From: Paludibacter sp.
GTDB taxonomy: Bacteria; Bacteroidota; Bacteroidia; Bacteroidales; Paludibacteraceae
Reading direction: 5' to 3'
DNA length: 64,000 bases
NCBI GenBank assembly: GCA_028690665.1
Contig: JAQVAV010000005.1
Coordinates: 186,001-250,000 of the forward strand
Shown here: positions 17,126 through 25,368 of the stretch, in pieces
Position numbering within the stretch: position 1 is the first letter of the stretch
Layout: each line of letters opens with the position of its first letter
Position numbers and translations under genes: made by a program
The notes under the pieces: generated by a model
Told to the model about the DNA's origin: nothing
What the model saw: the letters and a program-made list of their open reading frames with translations, nothing else
Database searches by the model: none

Positions 17126-17995
17126 CTAAGAAGCAATATGTATATCTGCTTTTGCTTGAGGAATCAGTTTGAAAAGCCAAGTAAGTATCACAAGAGAGAT
17201 AATACCTGACAGACCAGTAAATTGGGAAACTAATGCATCTCCCCCAATAGTTAAATTCACAACATTTGCAGAAATAAGAAGCCCTTGTACTGCTGCAGGA
17301 ATAAAAAGCGAGCCACTGTTTTGGTACACATTATTCAACAAAAATGAAGATACAATAAAGATTATATATTGAATAAGTATATGATAACAGCAACTTTTCA
17401 TCCCTGTGTAATTAAACAAAATTACCGGTAAAAACCATGTACCCCAGATCAGTCCGGTAACAATGTTCCTTTTATAATAACCTATATTAAGATTTTTTTC
17501 CAGAAATCCCCTCCATCCCAATTCGCCTCCTAAAGCAAAAATCATATTATAAGTTAAACCGGCAACAAGCATAAAGCAGACGGAACTCAGATACGTGATA
17601 CTAAATCTGAGGACTATATTCTCAGGTAAAATGATCCCAAATAAATTAGATCCTTCATTGGGAACCATAACTTGCCCGAATGATTGTATTCCAAGAACGT
17701 TGCCTGCTAAAAATATACAACAAATATAAATAAGAGGATATATAAAAGCTGTACCCAGAATATATATTAGTGCCCGCTTTACATATATACTTTTTAAGTT
17801 TACTTTATATTCCCTGAAGATTTTTCCGACATTCTTCTTTTCAGAGATCCATACAGCAATAGCCGGAACAAAATAGAATAACGTTCCCATAAATTGTTTC
17901 AAAACAATAGCATTTTTTGGTAACAACAATTGTATACCTATCATAGCCAAAATACAAACGGCTAATACACAAATGAATTTTCCAAGTTTATTCAT
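17126..17995 (-). CDS. CPBP-family membrane protein lacking the catalytic residues
   Basis: A 289-residue integral membrane protein with about eight hydrophobic segments and the CPBP (Rce1/Abi) layout. Motif 1, normally GEELGWRGFL, reads GGELGWRGFL: the first Glu is Gly157, the second Glu and the Arg remain. Motif 2, normally W(G)xWHxP, reads WGTWFLP, with Phe188 where His belongs. Motif 3 has Gln237 where a His is usual. The glutamate/histidine peptidase site is therefore gone and the protein is probably a non-catalytic relative, perhaps a bacteriocin-immunity-type protein, or a decaying gene. Start ATG at 17995. It is AT-rich and flanked by pseudogenes. Confidence 0.75.
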   Translation of the reverse strand: MNKLGKFICVLAVCILAMIGIQLLLPKNAIVLKQFMGTLFYFVPAIAVWISEKKNVGKIFREYKVNLKSIYVKRALIYILGTAFIYPLIYICCIFLAGNVLGIQSFGQVMVPNEGSNLFGIILPENIVLRFSITYLSSVCFMLVAGLTYNMIFALGGELGWRGFLEKNLNIGYYKRNIVTGLIWGTWFLPVILFNYTGMKSCCYHILIQYIIFIVSSFLLNNVYQNSGSLFIPAAVQGLLISANVVNLTIGGDALVSQFTGLSGIISLVILTWLFKLIPQAKADIHIAS

Positions 17996-18009
17996 AAGAA
18001 TGATTTTAT

Positions 18010-18441
18010 TTAATATCCATAATATACCGAGTAGCTACCACCTTGATCGCTTGCAACACTAACTATTATGCTTATATTCATACCTGAATTTACAGGCAAT
18101 GAAAATTGAGCAGCACCATTCCAGAATAGGATATTATAGGTTCCCATAGATTGACTTCCATAAGCACTATTCGTTGTAACCCTCCCAAGTCCAATTATGG
18201 CATTGGAATATACAACAACTTTCACATTTATTCATCCGGCAGGAACAGTCAAATTGTGTGAGTTCGGAGTTTGACCATCGAGACTCCCTGACCCTTGGTA
18301 TGCCCATGTTTCGGAACCACTTTTCAGCCGTGGAGAGGAATAATTTAAATTTCTCGGCATAGATGATGGATCAAAAAACTGAATATCCGGATTTTCATTA
18401 ATCAAATGCTTATTTTTAACATTAATAATTCGTTTATCCAG
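18010..18441 (-). pseudogene. Unknown protein gene broken by an in-frame TGA
   Basis: One - strand frame can be read from about 18441 to the TAA at 18010. It starts LDKRIINVKNKH, passes a possible ATG at 18360 (MPRNLNYSSPRLKSGSETW), reaches SHNLTVPAG, then a TGA at 18232-18234, and continues INVKVVVYSNAIIGLGRV to SYSVYYGY. The text is consistent on both sides of the stop; TGG to TGA is the simplest explanation, with Trp before INV. A 71-codon open frame from a GTG at 18225 is only the 3' part. No signal peptide is seen and the family is unknown. The CPBP gene follows after 14 bases. Confidence 0.55.
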
Positions 18442-18477
18442 TTAGAAAAAGCTCCATTCTGTTTACAGATAAAAAGT

Positions 18478-18541
18478 TTTAATGATTATCCGCAAAGCGA
18501 CCTGTTAGAGAACGGGATAAAATTTGCGGATAATCATTAAA
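18478..18541. repeat. Hairpin repeat, perfect copy
   Basis: A perfect 19-bp inverted repeat (18478-18496 and 18523-18541, core ATGATTATCCGCAAA) around a 26-base loop, with T- or A-runs on both sides. It is related to the degraded copy at 16588-16641, and the two bracket the decayed islet. It could also act as a terminator for the PUL transcript arriving from the right. Confidence 0.7.
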
Positions 18542-18608
18542 TTTTTTATTCATAAGGTGTTTCTTCATAGTATAATGTGCTTAAAATTATTTATTAAGCA
18601 AAAATCAT

Positions 18609-18678
18609 CCGTCCGCTTCTTAAAGTATGGATATATAAAGCCTAATACCTTTGATTGAGAAAAAATCAAAGCGGACGG
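18609..18678 (-). terminator. Structured 3' end of the polysaccharide utilisation operon
   Basis: A perfect 10-bp outer stem (CCGTCCGCTT at 18609-18618 with its complement at 18669-18678) encloses an 8-bp hairpin (CTTTGATT at 18649-18656 with AATCAAAG at 18664-18671). The two stems share a few bases, so they compete. It lies 19 bases after the GH2 stop; on the - strand the outer stem is followed by GATGATTTTTG, a weak T-tract. A terminator or 3' stability element is likely. Confidence 0.45.
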
Positions 18679-18696
18679 TGGTTATATCCTGAATCT

Positions 18697-21162
18697 CTAT
18701 TTTATTTCTACATTTAATTCTGCTGATTTTAACCAAGGAGACGAAAAGTTTATTTTAATCTCGCCTTTTTCTCCGGTAGATTGGATATAAGCCAATATTT
18801 TTCCATGAAAAACCCGTTGTTTATTATCCCGATAGTCTCCCATATCCGAATTATTTCCGGCCTCCATGCCCAATAATTTGGCAGAGCCGGCAATATTGCA
18901 AGTTATTTCATTATCCGAATTCATGACCGGAATTCCTTGTTCATCAACTATCTGCAACATAATCTGAATGACATCATCCGGCTTTACTGTTTTTTCGTAT
19001 ACCGATGCTGTAATTGCATAAGGACGTTCTGATGACTGAATAAAATAGCGTATTTTCGCCTGATTATCCTGAGAAAAACCGACCACCTCAAGCTTGCCGG
19101 GAGAAAATGGAATGTCCCAGTAGATAATACCTGTTTTATCATCGTAATTTTTCATTGCCCCGACAATGTTCCCATTCAACTCCAGCCTTGCTTTTGCCGT
19201 ATTAGTATAGCAAACAACCCTGACCAACTGACCTTCATCATAATTCCAGAATGGCCATGCATCGATAGATAAATTCTCGTTATCATCAGGAGCTTCGAGC
19301 ACCGACCAGTTTTCAGCTTTTTTATGCAAAGGATAGGTTCCAATATAAGCCATTGGTTTATCCGACCAAAGTGATTGGCGGAAATATCCTCTCGGTTTCA
19401 TAAAACCGGCAAAATCAAGCAGGCCTGAATAAAACCCGCGGGATGGCCATGTACCTGACTCTCCTAAATAATCAATTCCAGTCCATAAAAACTGGCCGAA
19501 GATATAGTCATTATTTTTTACAGAATCCCACGCCGCTATATCGTGTCGGTTTTCACTTCCGAAAATAATCCTGTCGGGATATGTCTTATGATCCTCGGCA
19601 TACCGTCCTTCTGTATAATTGTAACCTGTGATATCCAAAGCAGCAGGATATTCGGTCTGATTCGACATAGCCACTCCGGCTAATCCGGCTGTGACAGGAC
19701 GTGTTTTGTCGAACTCTCTGACCACCTTGGCTAACCGTTTGGCAATTACTCCCAACCTGTTGGCATCCGGAGCATCTTTTTTATATCCACCAAAAACAGC
19801 CTGTGTAAAACCGGTATTCCCTCCGCCATCGAGCACCGGATGTGAATATGGATCATTCGGATAATCCACTTCATTCCCGATACTCCATGCAAAAACGGAA
19901 ACATGATTCCGATCACGCTTTACCATATCGGCAAGATCTTTTTCGCCCCATTCCTCAAAGAAATCGGTAGACCCCTGAAAACCCGGTGTACCTACATTCC
20001 AGCCTTCCAACCATTTTCTTTTAGGGAACTCCCATTCGTCAAAAGCTTCATTAAGTACCAATATGCCTAATTCATCACACAAATCATATAAATCCGGCGC
20101 CTGCGGGTTATGAGTTGTGCGAATGGCGTTACAACCAGTTTCTTTTAATGTAAGAAGTCGCCTTTTCCATACTTCACGCGGCACTGCAGCACCCAATACA
20201 CCGGCATCGTGATGCAGGCATACTCCTTTCACTTTCATCCATGTGCCGTTCAATGCAAATCCTTTATCCGGATCAAAAGTGTAACTTCTTATGCCTGTTT
20301 TGGTGAATGTCTGGTCTATTATCTCTCCATCTTTCAATACTGTAGTTTTCAATTGATACAAGTAGGGATGCTCCAAATTCCATAATTCAGGACGACGAAC
20401 TTTCAGTTTTGCTACAGCTTTATTAATTTGACCGGCTACAACTGAAACTGGAGTTGTATTTACAGCAACAATTTCGCCTGTAGCAGAAAGTAATTCATTC
20501 CTGATTGTGAATTTATTCTGTTCATTTGTTCCGTTGTCCACCTCAACTTCGACATTTACAACAGCTTGTTTGGCCGACACATTCGTTGGGAAAGTATACA
20601 CGCCCCATTGTTTAATATGTACAGGATTCGCATGTATCAACCATACATTGCGATAAATACCAGAACCTGTATACCAACGGGAATCTGCACTTTTGCTATG
20701 ATCAACGCGAACAGCAATAAGATTTTTCTGACCATATTTTATATACGGAGTAGCATCGTACATAAAGGAAATATAACCATTGGGCCGTTCTCCAAGAAGC
20801 TGTCCGTTTATAAACACTTCGCTTCGGTTATAAACACCCTCAAAATATAAATATATCTTTTGTCCGGCATATTCTTCGGGTATCTCAAGAGACTTTCTGT
20901 ACCAGCCTATACCTCCCGGAAGGTATCCCATGCAACTTGCATTAGCAGGACTTAATGTTCCTTCTACCGACCAATCGTGTGGCAAATTTAAAATACGCCA
21001 TTGAGAATCATTAAAATTCAATGTCTGTGCCTGCGCCGGATCGGACAAGGTGAATTTCCAGCTATCATTTATTTTCTCTGATTTTCCAAATGAAGCCTGA
21101 GCGTGAAGCAAATTCATGGCCAACAAAGAGACGACAACGCTAAATATTTTTCGGATATTCAT
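18697..21162 (-). CDS. GH2-family beta-galactosidase-type glycoside hydrolase
   Basis: Exo-acting retaining hydrolase, most likely a periplasmic beta-galactosidase. After a signal peptide (residues 1-22, ending LLHAQA) come the jelly-roll sugar-binding domain (WRILNLPHDWSVEG, GGIGWYRK), an Ig-like domain and the TIM barrel with acid/base VFAWSIGNEVDYP and nucleophile IIFGSENRH. A C-terminal DUF4982-like/Ig-like region follows. There is no T9SS sorting domain, unlike the neighbouring GH30. The ATG at 21162 gives a clean signal peptide; an upstream in-frame TTG is rejected. It is 20 bases after GH30 and is the last gene of the PUL. Sugar specificity is inferred. Confidence 0.9.
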   Translation of the reverse strand: MNIRKIFSVVVSLLAMNLLHAQASFGKSEKINDSWKFTLSDPAQAQTLNFNDSQWRILNLPHDWSVEGTLSPANASCMGYLPGGIGWYRKSLEIPEEYAGQKIYLYFEGVYNRSEVFINGQLLGERPNGYISFMYDATPYIKYGQKNLIAVRVDHSKSADSRWYTGSGIYRNVWLIHANPVHIKQWGVYTFPTNVSAKQAVVNVEVEVDNGTNEQNKFTIRNELLSATGEIVAVNTTPVSVVAGQINKAVAKLKVRRPELWNLEHPYLYQLKTTVLKDGEIIDQTFTKTGIRSYTFDPDKGFALNGTWMKVKGVCLHHDAGVLGAAVPREVWKRRLLTLKETGCNAIRTTHNPQAPDLYDLCDELGILVLNEAFDEWEFPKRKWLEGWNVGTPGFQGSTDFFEEWGEKDLADMVKRDRNHVSVFAWSIGNEVDYPNDPYSHPVLDGGGNTGFTQAVFGGYKKDAPDANRLGVIAKRLAKVVREFDKTRPVTAGLAGVAMSNQTEYPAALDITGYNYTEGRYAEDHKTYPDRIIFGSENRHDIAAWDSVKNNDYIFGQFLWTGIDYLGESGTWPSRGFYSGLLDFAGFMKPRGYFRQSLWSDKPMAYIGTYPLHKKAENWSVLEAPDDNENLSIDAWPFWNYDEGQLVRVVCYTNTAKARLELNGNIVGAMKNYDDKTGIIYWDIPFSPGKLEVVGFSQDNQAKIRYFIQSSERPYAITASVYEKTVKPDDVIQIMLQIVDEQGIPVMNSDNEITCNIAGSAKLLGMEAGNNSDMGDYRDNKQRVFHGKILAYIQSTGEKGEIKINFSSPWLKSAELNVEIK

Positions 21163-21182
21163 ATCTTTCAAAGTATTATTTT

Positions 21183-23027
21183 TCAATTCACAATTAACTT
21201 ATTCTTAGAAACGTACCGACCTGACTGAATGCTTATAGAATATATACCGGGTGCCAGTGTATTAGGGATAGAAAAGCTTAATGATTCCGCATCCGGGTCA
21301 ACATTTTGTTTATAAAGCTTGCTTCCGGTAAGGGAACTGACCGAAAGAGTTCTTTGTTCTCCGGAGTCAGCACCCGGCATTTGTATTTGCACCTGACTGC
21401 CTGCATGTACCGGATTAGGAAAAACACTAAGAAGCTCTGAAGAATTTTTTATTTCATCCAAGCCAGCCGAGAGATCCAGCTCATAAACAACAGTCATGAC
21501 TGACCTGGTCGGGATTGACAATTCCTTATCAGGATCGTACACATCGGAAGTGCTGCTGCCATATTTTCTGAGATTATATGAAACATTCGTAACATATCGC
21601 TTGTTGGAAACAGGGACAGCTTCCATATTAACAAATTCAGTGGCTATTTTTTTTGTCTCATAAGCCATATTTACGTACACTACAACAATACGATCTGAAT
21701 CAGGCGACAAATAAGCCGTACCCAGCAACCCATCCAAATCATCCCCTCCTGTCATTTTTATCCGCTTGTATCCGGGACGAATAAAAAAGCTATAATTTCC
21801 AAGCGCCCATAATGTAGACCTATCCCGAACTACGCCTGAAGTTGTGATCGGAGTGTATGAATTCCCTCCCGGCTCTAAGGCCAGAAGTAAGAATCGATCC
21901 TTATGATCCCAACGTTCCATGTCCATACTTGTCCAAAATGACCATGACGAAACATCGGCAAAAGCCAGATCGCTATAAATAACTTTAGCCATAAAAAGAG
22001 CAATATCCATATAGGATGCACTATCCGGCAATCCGATCGCATCGCTTAACAAGCTCCATTCTGTCTGATAAGTTTTCAGATTATATTTATTCGCATACGT
22101 TTTAACATTGCTACGCGTTTCCTGCAATACGGTATTATTATAATGAGTCCAGTAACTATGTGCACTTGCAACAGGAGCCAATGTTGTCAGATCCCCAATG
22201 TAATTATCTGAACGAGGATCAAAAAACGCATATATTTCATCAGTAGCCCGTCCGGACGACTGGTATAAATTAGTCCAACTCCCCGATTCCGGCAACAAAA
22301 TGCGGGTACTTACATTTTTTTCTGTTATTGCTTTATCAAATTCTACAGCTATTTTTTTTATTTCATCATTTTGCCAGGGAGAACCTTCCTGGTCTGTTCC
22401 ATCCCATTTATACTGAGGTTCATTCAGGGGTGTTATGTATGAAAACGGCAGGTCTTCATCTTCAAAATGTTTTGCTACATTGGCAAGATAATTCGAAAAA
22501 TCATCATATTTATCTTCCTGCAAATTACTATATCCATCACCGTTAGCATAACCCTTACCGTTCCGGGTATAGGCTACCGGAGGTGAATTGCAAAATCCTA
22601 TAAAAGTTTCGCAGCCATAGTCCTTTGCTTTACGCATGAAATACTGCTGTCCAGACTGTTTAGTCCAGTCATAATTGCCCTGTGAATCCAAAAAACATTC
22701 CGTCCGGCGGGAAAGATCTCCAATATCACTATTGTCTCCCTGTTCATAAGTTCCCGCTCCGAGGTTAACCCTCCACATAGAAAGTCCAATTCCTTCGGGA
22801 CTTCCGTTGTAACTGAAATTCTGACTGAAGAGATACTTTGAAATTTGCTCCTTCACATCATCATCCCAATATTTACCGACATAATTACCTGACCAACAAT
22901 CCGATGCTGCAAACCCATCAATAGTCTGATAAGTTCGCGACGGATCTATTTGTACCTGTACTGTCTGTGGAAAACAAACGAAAACAAACAACAATCCTGT
23001 TACTAATGATATTACCTTTTTCTTCAC
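21183..23027 (-). CDS. GH30-family endo-glycanase (beta-1,6-galactanase-like), T9SS cargo
   Basis: Retaining clan GH-A hydrolase. The signal peptide (1-21) precedes IDPSRTYQTIDGFAASDCW, the GH30 opening. The acid/base Glu203 is in TPLNEPQYKW and the nucleophile Glu323 in YQTEWS. The FIGFCNSPPVAYTRNGKG stretch resembles endo-beta-1,6-galactanases more than the SSPPWMK of glucanases, so galactan or arabinogalactan side chains are the favoured substrate; this is a judgement by eye. Residues about 535-614 are a T9SS sorting domain (SVFPNPV, then APGIYSISI), so the enzyme should be surface-displayed or secreted. The start is GTG, chosen because the signal peptide begins there. Confidence 0.85.
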   Translation of the reverse strand: MKKKVISLVTGLLFVFVCFPQTVQVQIDPSRTYQTIDGFAASDCWSGNYVGKYWDDDVKEQISKYLFSQNFSYNGSPEGIGLSMWRVNLGAGTYEQGDNSDIGDLSRRTECFLDSQGNYDWTKQSGQQYFMRKAKDYGCETFIGFCNSPPVAYTRNGKGYANGDGYSNLQEDKYDDFSNYLANVAKHFEDEDLPFSYITPLNEPQYKWDGTDQEGSPWQNDEIKKIAVEFDKAITEKNVSTRILLPESGSWTNLYQSSGRATDEIYAFFDPRSDNYIGDLTTLAPVASAHSYWTHYNNTVLQETRSNVKTYANKYNLKTYQTEWSLLSDAIGLPDSASYMDIALFMAKVIYSDLAFADVSSWSFWTSMDMERWDHKDRFLLLALEPGGNSYTPITTSGVVRDRSTLWALGNYSFFIRPGYKRIKMTGGDDLDGLLGTAYLSPDSDRIVVVYVNMAYETKKIATEFVNMEAVPVSNKRYVTNVSYNLRKYGSSTSDVYDPDKELSIPTRSVMTVVYELDLSAGLDEIKNSSELLSVFPNPVHAGSQVQIQMPGADSGEQRTLSVSSLTGSKLYKQNVDPDAESLSFSIPNTLAPGIYSISIQSGRYVSKNKLIVN

Positions 23028-23146
23028 TATATTTTTTTTATACGTTTTTAATATCGGGTATGATTCACAGGGTGAATCAAGTCACCCCGTGAATCATACA
23101 ATATCTCAAATCCAAGCCATAAGAGGTGGACAGAAGCCCATAATTA

Positions 23147-23605
23147 TTACTGTACCCGAATGTATATAGGGATAACCCTTACATTCAGACAAGCATCCGT
23201 AGCCGTTAGCAGTAATTTATGATAATGCTGGGTTATTGCTTCTGTGGATCCATCATTTTTGGTAACTGATTCCTTCCATTCGGTTTCGGCATCTTCAGGA
23301 ATACCAATTTTTATTTCGTAGAGATATTCTTTGGGTGAATTATCCAGATAAACAGTTTCATTCAAGAGCCAATCATCATAGGCAAATACTAGACGATATA
23401 ATCCGGATTCATCTGAAACTTTTACTTTTATCTCGACCGAATCAGATTGATTGACCAACAAAGAATCTGTCAGCACCTCATAAGAAGGTACTTTATGATC
23501 CAATGAAAAACTTGTCTCTTCAGCAGAATCTCCACACGCAATGAACATAAAAGCTGATAACAGGAATATGATATATTCAAATTTTATCTTTTTCATATAC
23601 TTCAT
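23147..23605 (-). CDS. Small SusE/F-position lipoprotein with an Ig-like domain
   Basis: A 152-residue protein with a lipoprotein signal peptide (cleavage before Cys24 in MFIACGDS). The rest is one beta-sandwich-like domain (VNQSDSVEIKVKVSDESGLYRLVF), in the style of DUF4625-type lipoproteins often found beside SusC/SusD. It lies 29 bases after the SusD gene, the place where SusE/SusF-like surface glycan-binding proteins usually sit, so an accessory role in glycan capture is possible. No binding residues can be named. Confidence 0.7.
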   Translation of the reverse strand: MKYMKKIKFEYIIFLLSAFMFIACGDSAEETSFSLDHKVPSYEVLTDSLLVNQSDSVEIKVKVSDESGLYRLVFAYDDWLLNETVYLDNSPKEYLYEIKIGIPEDAETEWKESVTKNDGSTEAITQHYHKLLLTATDACLNVRVIPIYIRVQ

Positions 23606-23634
23606 CTAATTATTAAAATTATTTGATAAATAAA

Positions 23635-25350
23635 TTACCATCCCGGATTTTGCGTTATATCTATACCCACTGATTTATATTTAAGAATTTCTGTCCGAGG
23701 AATAGGATACCAGTAAAGTTTTGGGTCGAACTGACGTTCTTCTGCCGTAAAGGAAGTATACGTATATTTATAAACAGGATTACCTTCGGTGTCATAAACG
23801 AGATTTCCGTTTGTGTCAAGACTGTCAACTTGTTCTATTTTCATTCCCATGGCAGAGTTCTCAAGGATATCAAGATCTTTCCATCTTCTCAAATCCCAGT
23901 ATCGATGGCCTTCCAACGCAAGCTCTACCTGACGTTCTTTCTTTATATATTCCCTCATTTCATCTTTATCCGTAATATATTCACTGGTATTTCTAAAAGG
24001 TCGGAGACCGGCTCTGTTCCTGATTAAATTCAGTAAATCGTGGAGAGTTTTATCTTTAGGGTCATCCAAAACTTCATTTCTTGCCTCGGCATAGTTCAGT
24101 ATTATTTCCGCGAAACGGAATATCACCCACGATTTTGTGGCTGTTTCCCCTTTCTGGAGAGAAATATCAGGAGAAATAAATTTTTTCATATAATAACCTG
24201 TTTTCGTTGCTGTGGAAGTTGCATATAATCCATCTGTAGCTCCTTCATAAGTATATAATGTAGCATCTTTGAATGAAGCCCCATTATATAAAATAGTCGC
24301 TGCAAAACGCATTTCCCGCCCTGTATAAGGATGCTCCGGATCATAATTCTTCATGGGGTCACCGTAAGATGTTCCACTCATGGCATAAGCATCTACTAAG
24401 TTTTGTGTGGGATTGGTGTAACCTTTACCCTGAAAACTGATCGGAAAATTATTAGATTCAATATCATTCCGGCTATATGCTTTTGTTGCAAAAATCACCT
24501 CTTTATTATATGGAGTAGTAAATATAGATGCATAATCGGACTTACTCATTAAACCCAAACCTAACGCTGATCTCTGATCATATAATTCGGCAGCTGCATC
24601 TTCTGCTTTCTGCCATAAGGTTACATCGCCGGAAGGATTATTCAGAGGACTTGCCGCATACAACAACACGCGGGATTTTAATGCCATAGGAGCCGCTTTG
24701 GAAGGACGTCCGAGGTTTTCATCCTCTGTAATTTCTGTAGGAAGATAAAGAATGGCCGAATCACAATCCTGAACAATGGAATCTGTTGCTTCCTGAAAAT
24801 CACATTGCTTAATTCCAAATACTTCATCTTCGTTATTCGGGTCAAGCACTTTTCTTACATAAAAAATATTCTGGTAACGCTTCAATAGTTCAAAATGAAA
24901 ATACGCGCGTAGAAATAAGGCTTGTCCTCTGTAGTTATCCCGGTCTTCTTCATCAATGCTGTTATATTTCACAATGAGTCCGCTGTCCGGATCAAGTTCT
25001 TTCAGAAATATGTTGCATTTACGAATACCTTCATACATGGCTGTCCATACATCATCCGGATTATTGGAAGTACTTATTGAATTACTGGTAAAAAGATGAA
25101 TCAGAGATGAACTTTCGGAATGCACGGCTTCATCACTGGCGCTTGCAAATAATGCACTTCCGACCTGATTGAATCCATCGGGGATAGTGTTATAGGCATT
25201 GTTCAGAAAACCGGCAGCACCATGCGGACTTTTAAAGATATCGTCATAAGTCAAAGTTGTATCCGTCAATTTATCTCTGTCTAAATAATCTGAACACGAA
25301 GCCAGGCAAAACAGAACAATCAAACTTGAGAATATATATATTTTTTTCAT
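23635..25350 (-). CDS. SusD/RagB-family glycan-binding lipoprotein (pair 2)
   Basis: Outer-membrane lipoprotein that caps its SusC partner and delivers oligosaccharides. The lipobox is LASCSDYLD with Cys19. Family hallmarks are FLNNAYN near residue 50, the TPR-type segment AYFHFELLKRYQNI near residue 155, and the C-terminal RNRAGLRPF, ERQVELALEGHRYWDLRRW and YWYPIPRTEIL blocks, ending ITQNPGW as nearly all SusD proteins do. The length of 571 is normal. It follows its SusC gene by 18 bases. Confidence 0.95.
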   Translation of the reverse strand: MKKIYIFSSLIVLFCLASCSDYLDRDKLTDTTLTYDDIFKSPHGAAGFLNNAYNTIPDGFNQVGSALFASASDEAVHSESSSLIHLFTSNSISTSNNPDDVWTAMYEGIRKCNIFLKELDPDSGLIVKYNSIDEEDRDNYRGQALFLRAYFHFELLKRYQNIFYVRKVLDPNNEDEVFGIKQCDFQEATDSIVQDCDSAILYLPTEITEDENLGRPSKAAPMALKSRVLLYAASPLNNPSGDVTLWQKAEDAAAELYDQRSALGLGLMSKSDYASIFTTPYNKEVIFATKAYSRNDIESNNFPISFQGKGYTNPTQNLVDAYAMSGTSYGDPMKNYDPEHPYTGREMRFAATILYNGASFKDATLYTYEGATDGLYATSTATKTGYYMKKFISPDISLQKGETATKSWVIFRFAEIILNYAEARNEVLDDPKDKTLHDLLNLIRNRAGLRPFRNTSEYITDKDEMREYIKKERQVELALEGHRYWDLRRWKDLDILENSAMGMKIEQVDSLDTNGNLVYDTEGNPVYKYTYTSFTAEERQFDPKLYWYPIPRTEILKYKSVGIDITQNPGW

Positions 25351-25368
25351 GGATATGTATTTTAAATA

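Noticed and set aside
18232-18234. TGA read as an amino acid (recoding or selenocysteine)
   Set aside because: All other genes use TGA, TAA and TAG as normal stops or sense-free codons, no SECIS-like hairpin follows, and the surrounding region is full of decayed genes, so a nonsense mutation is simpler.
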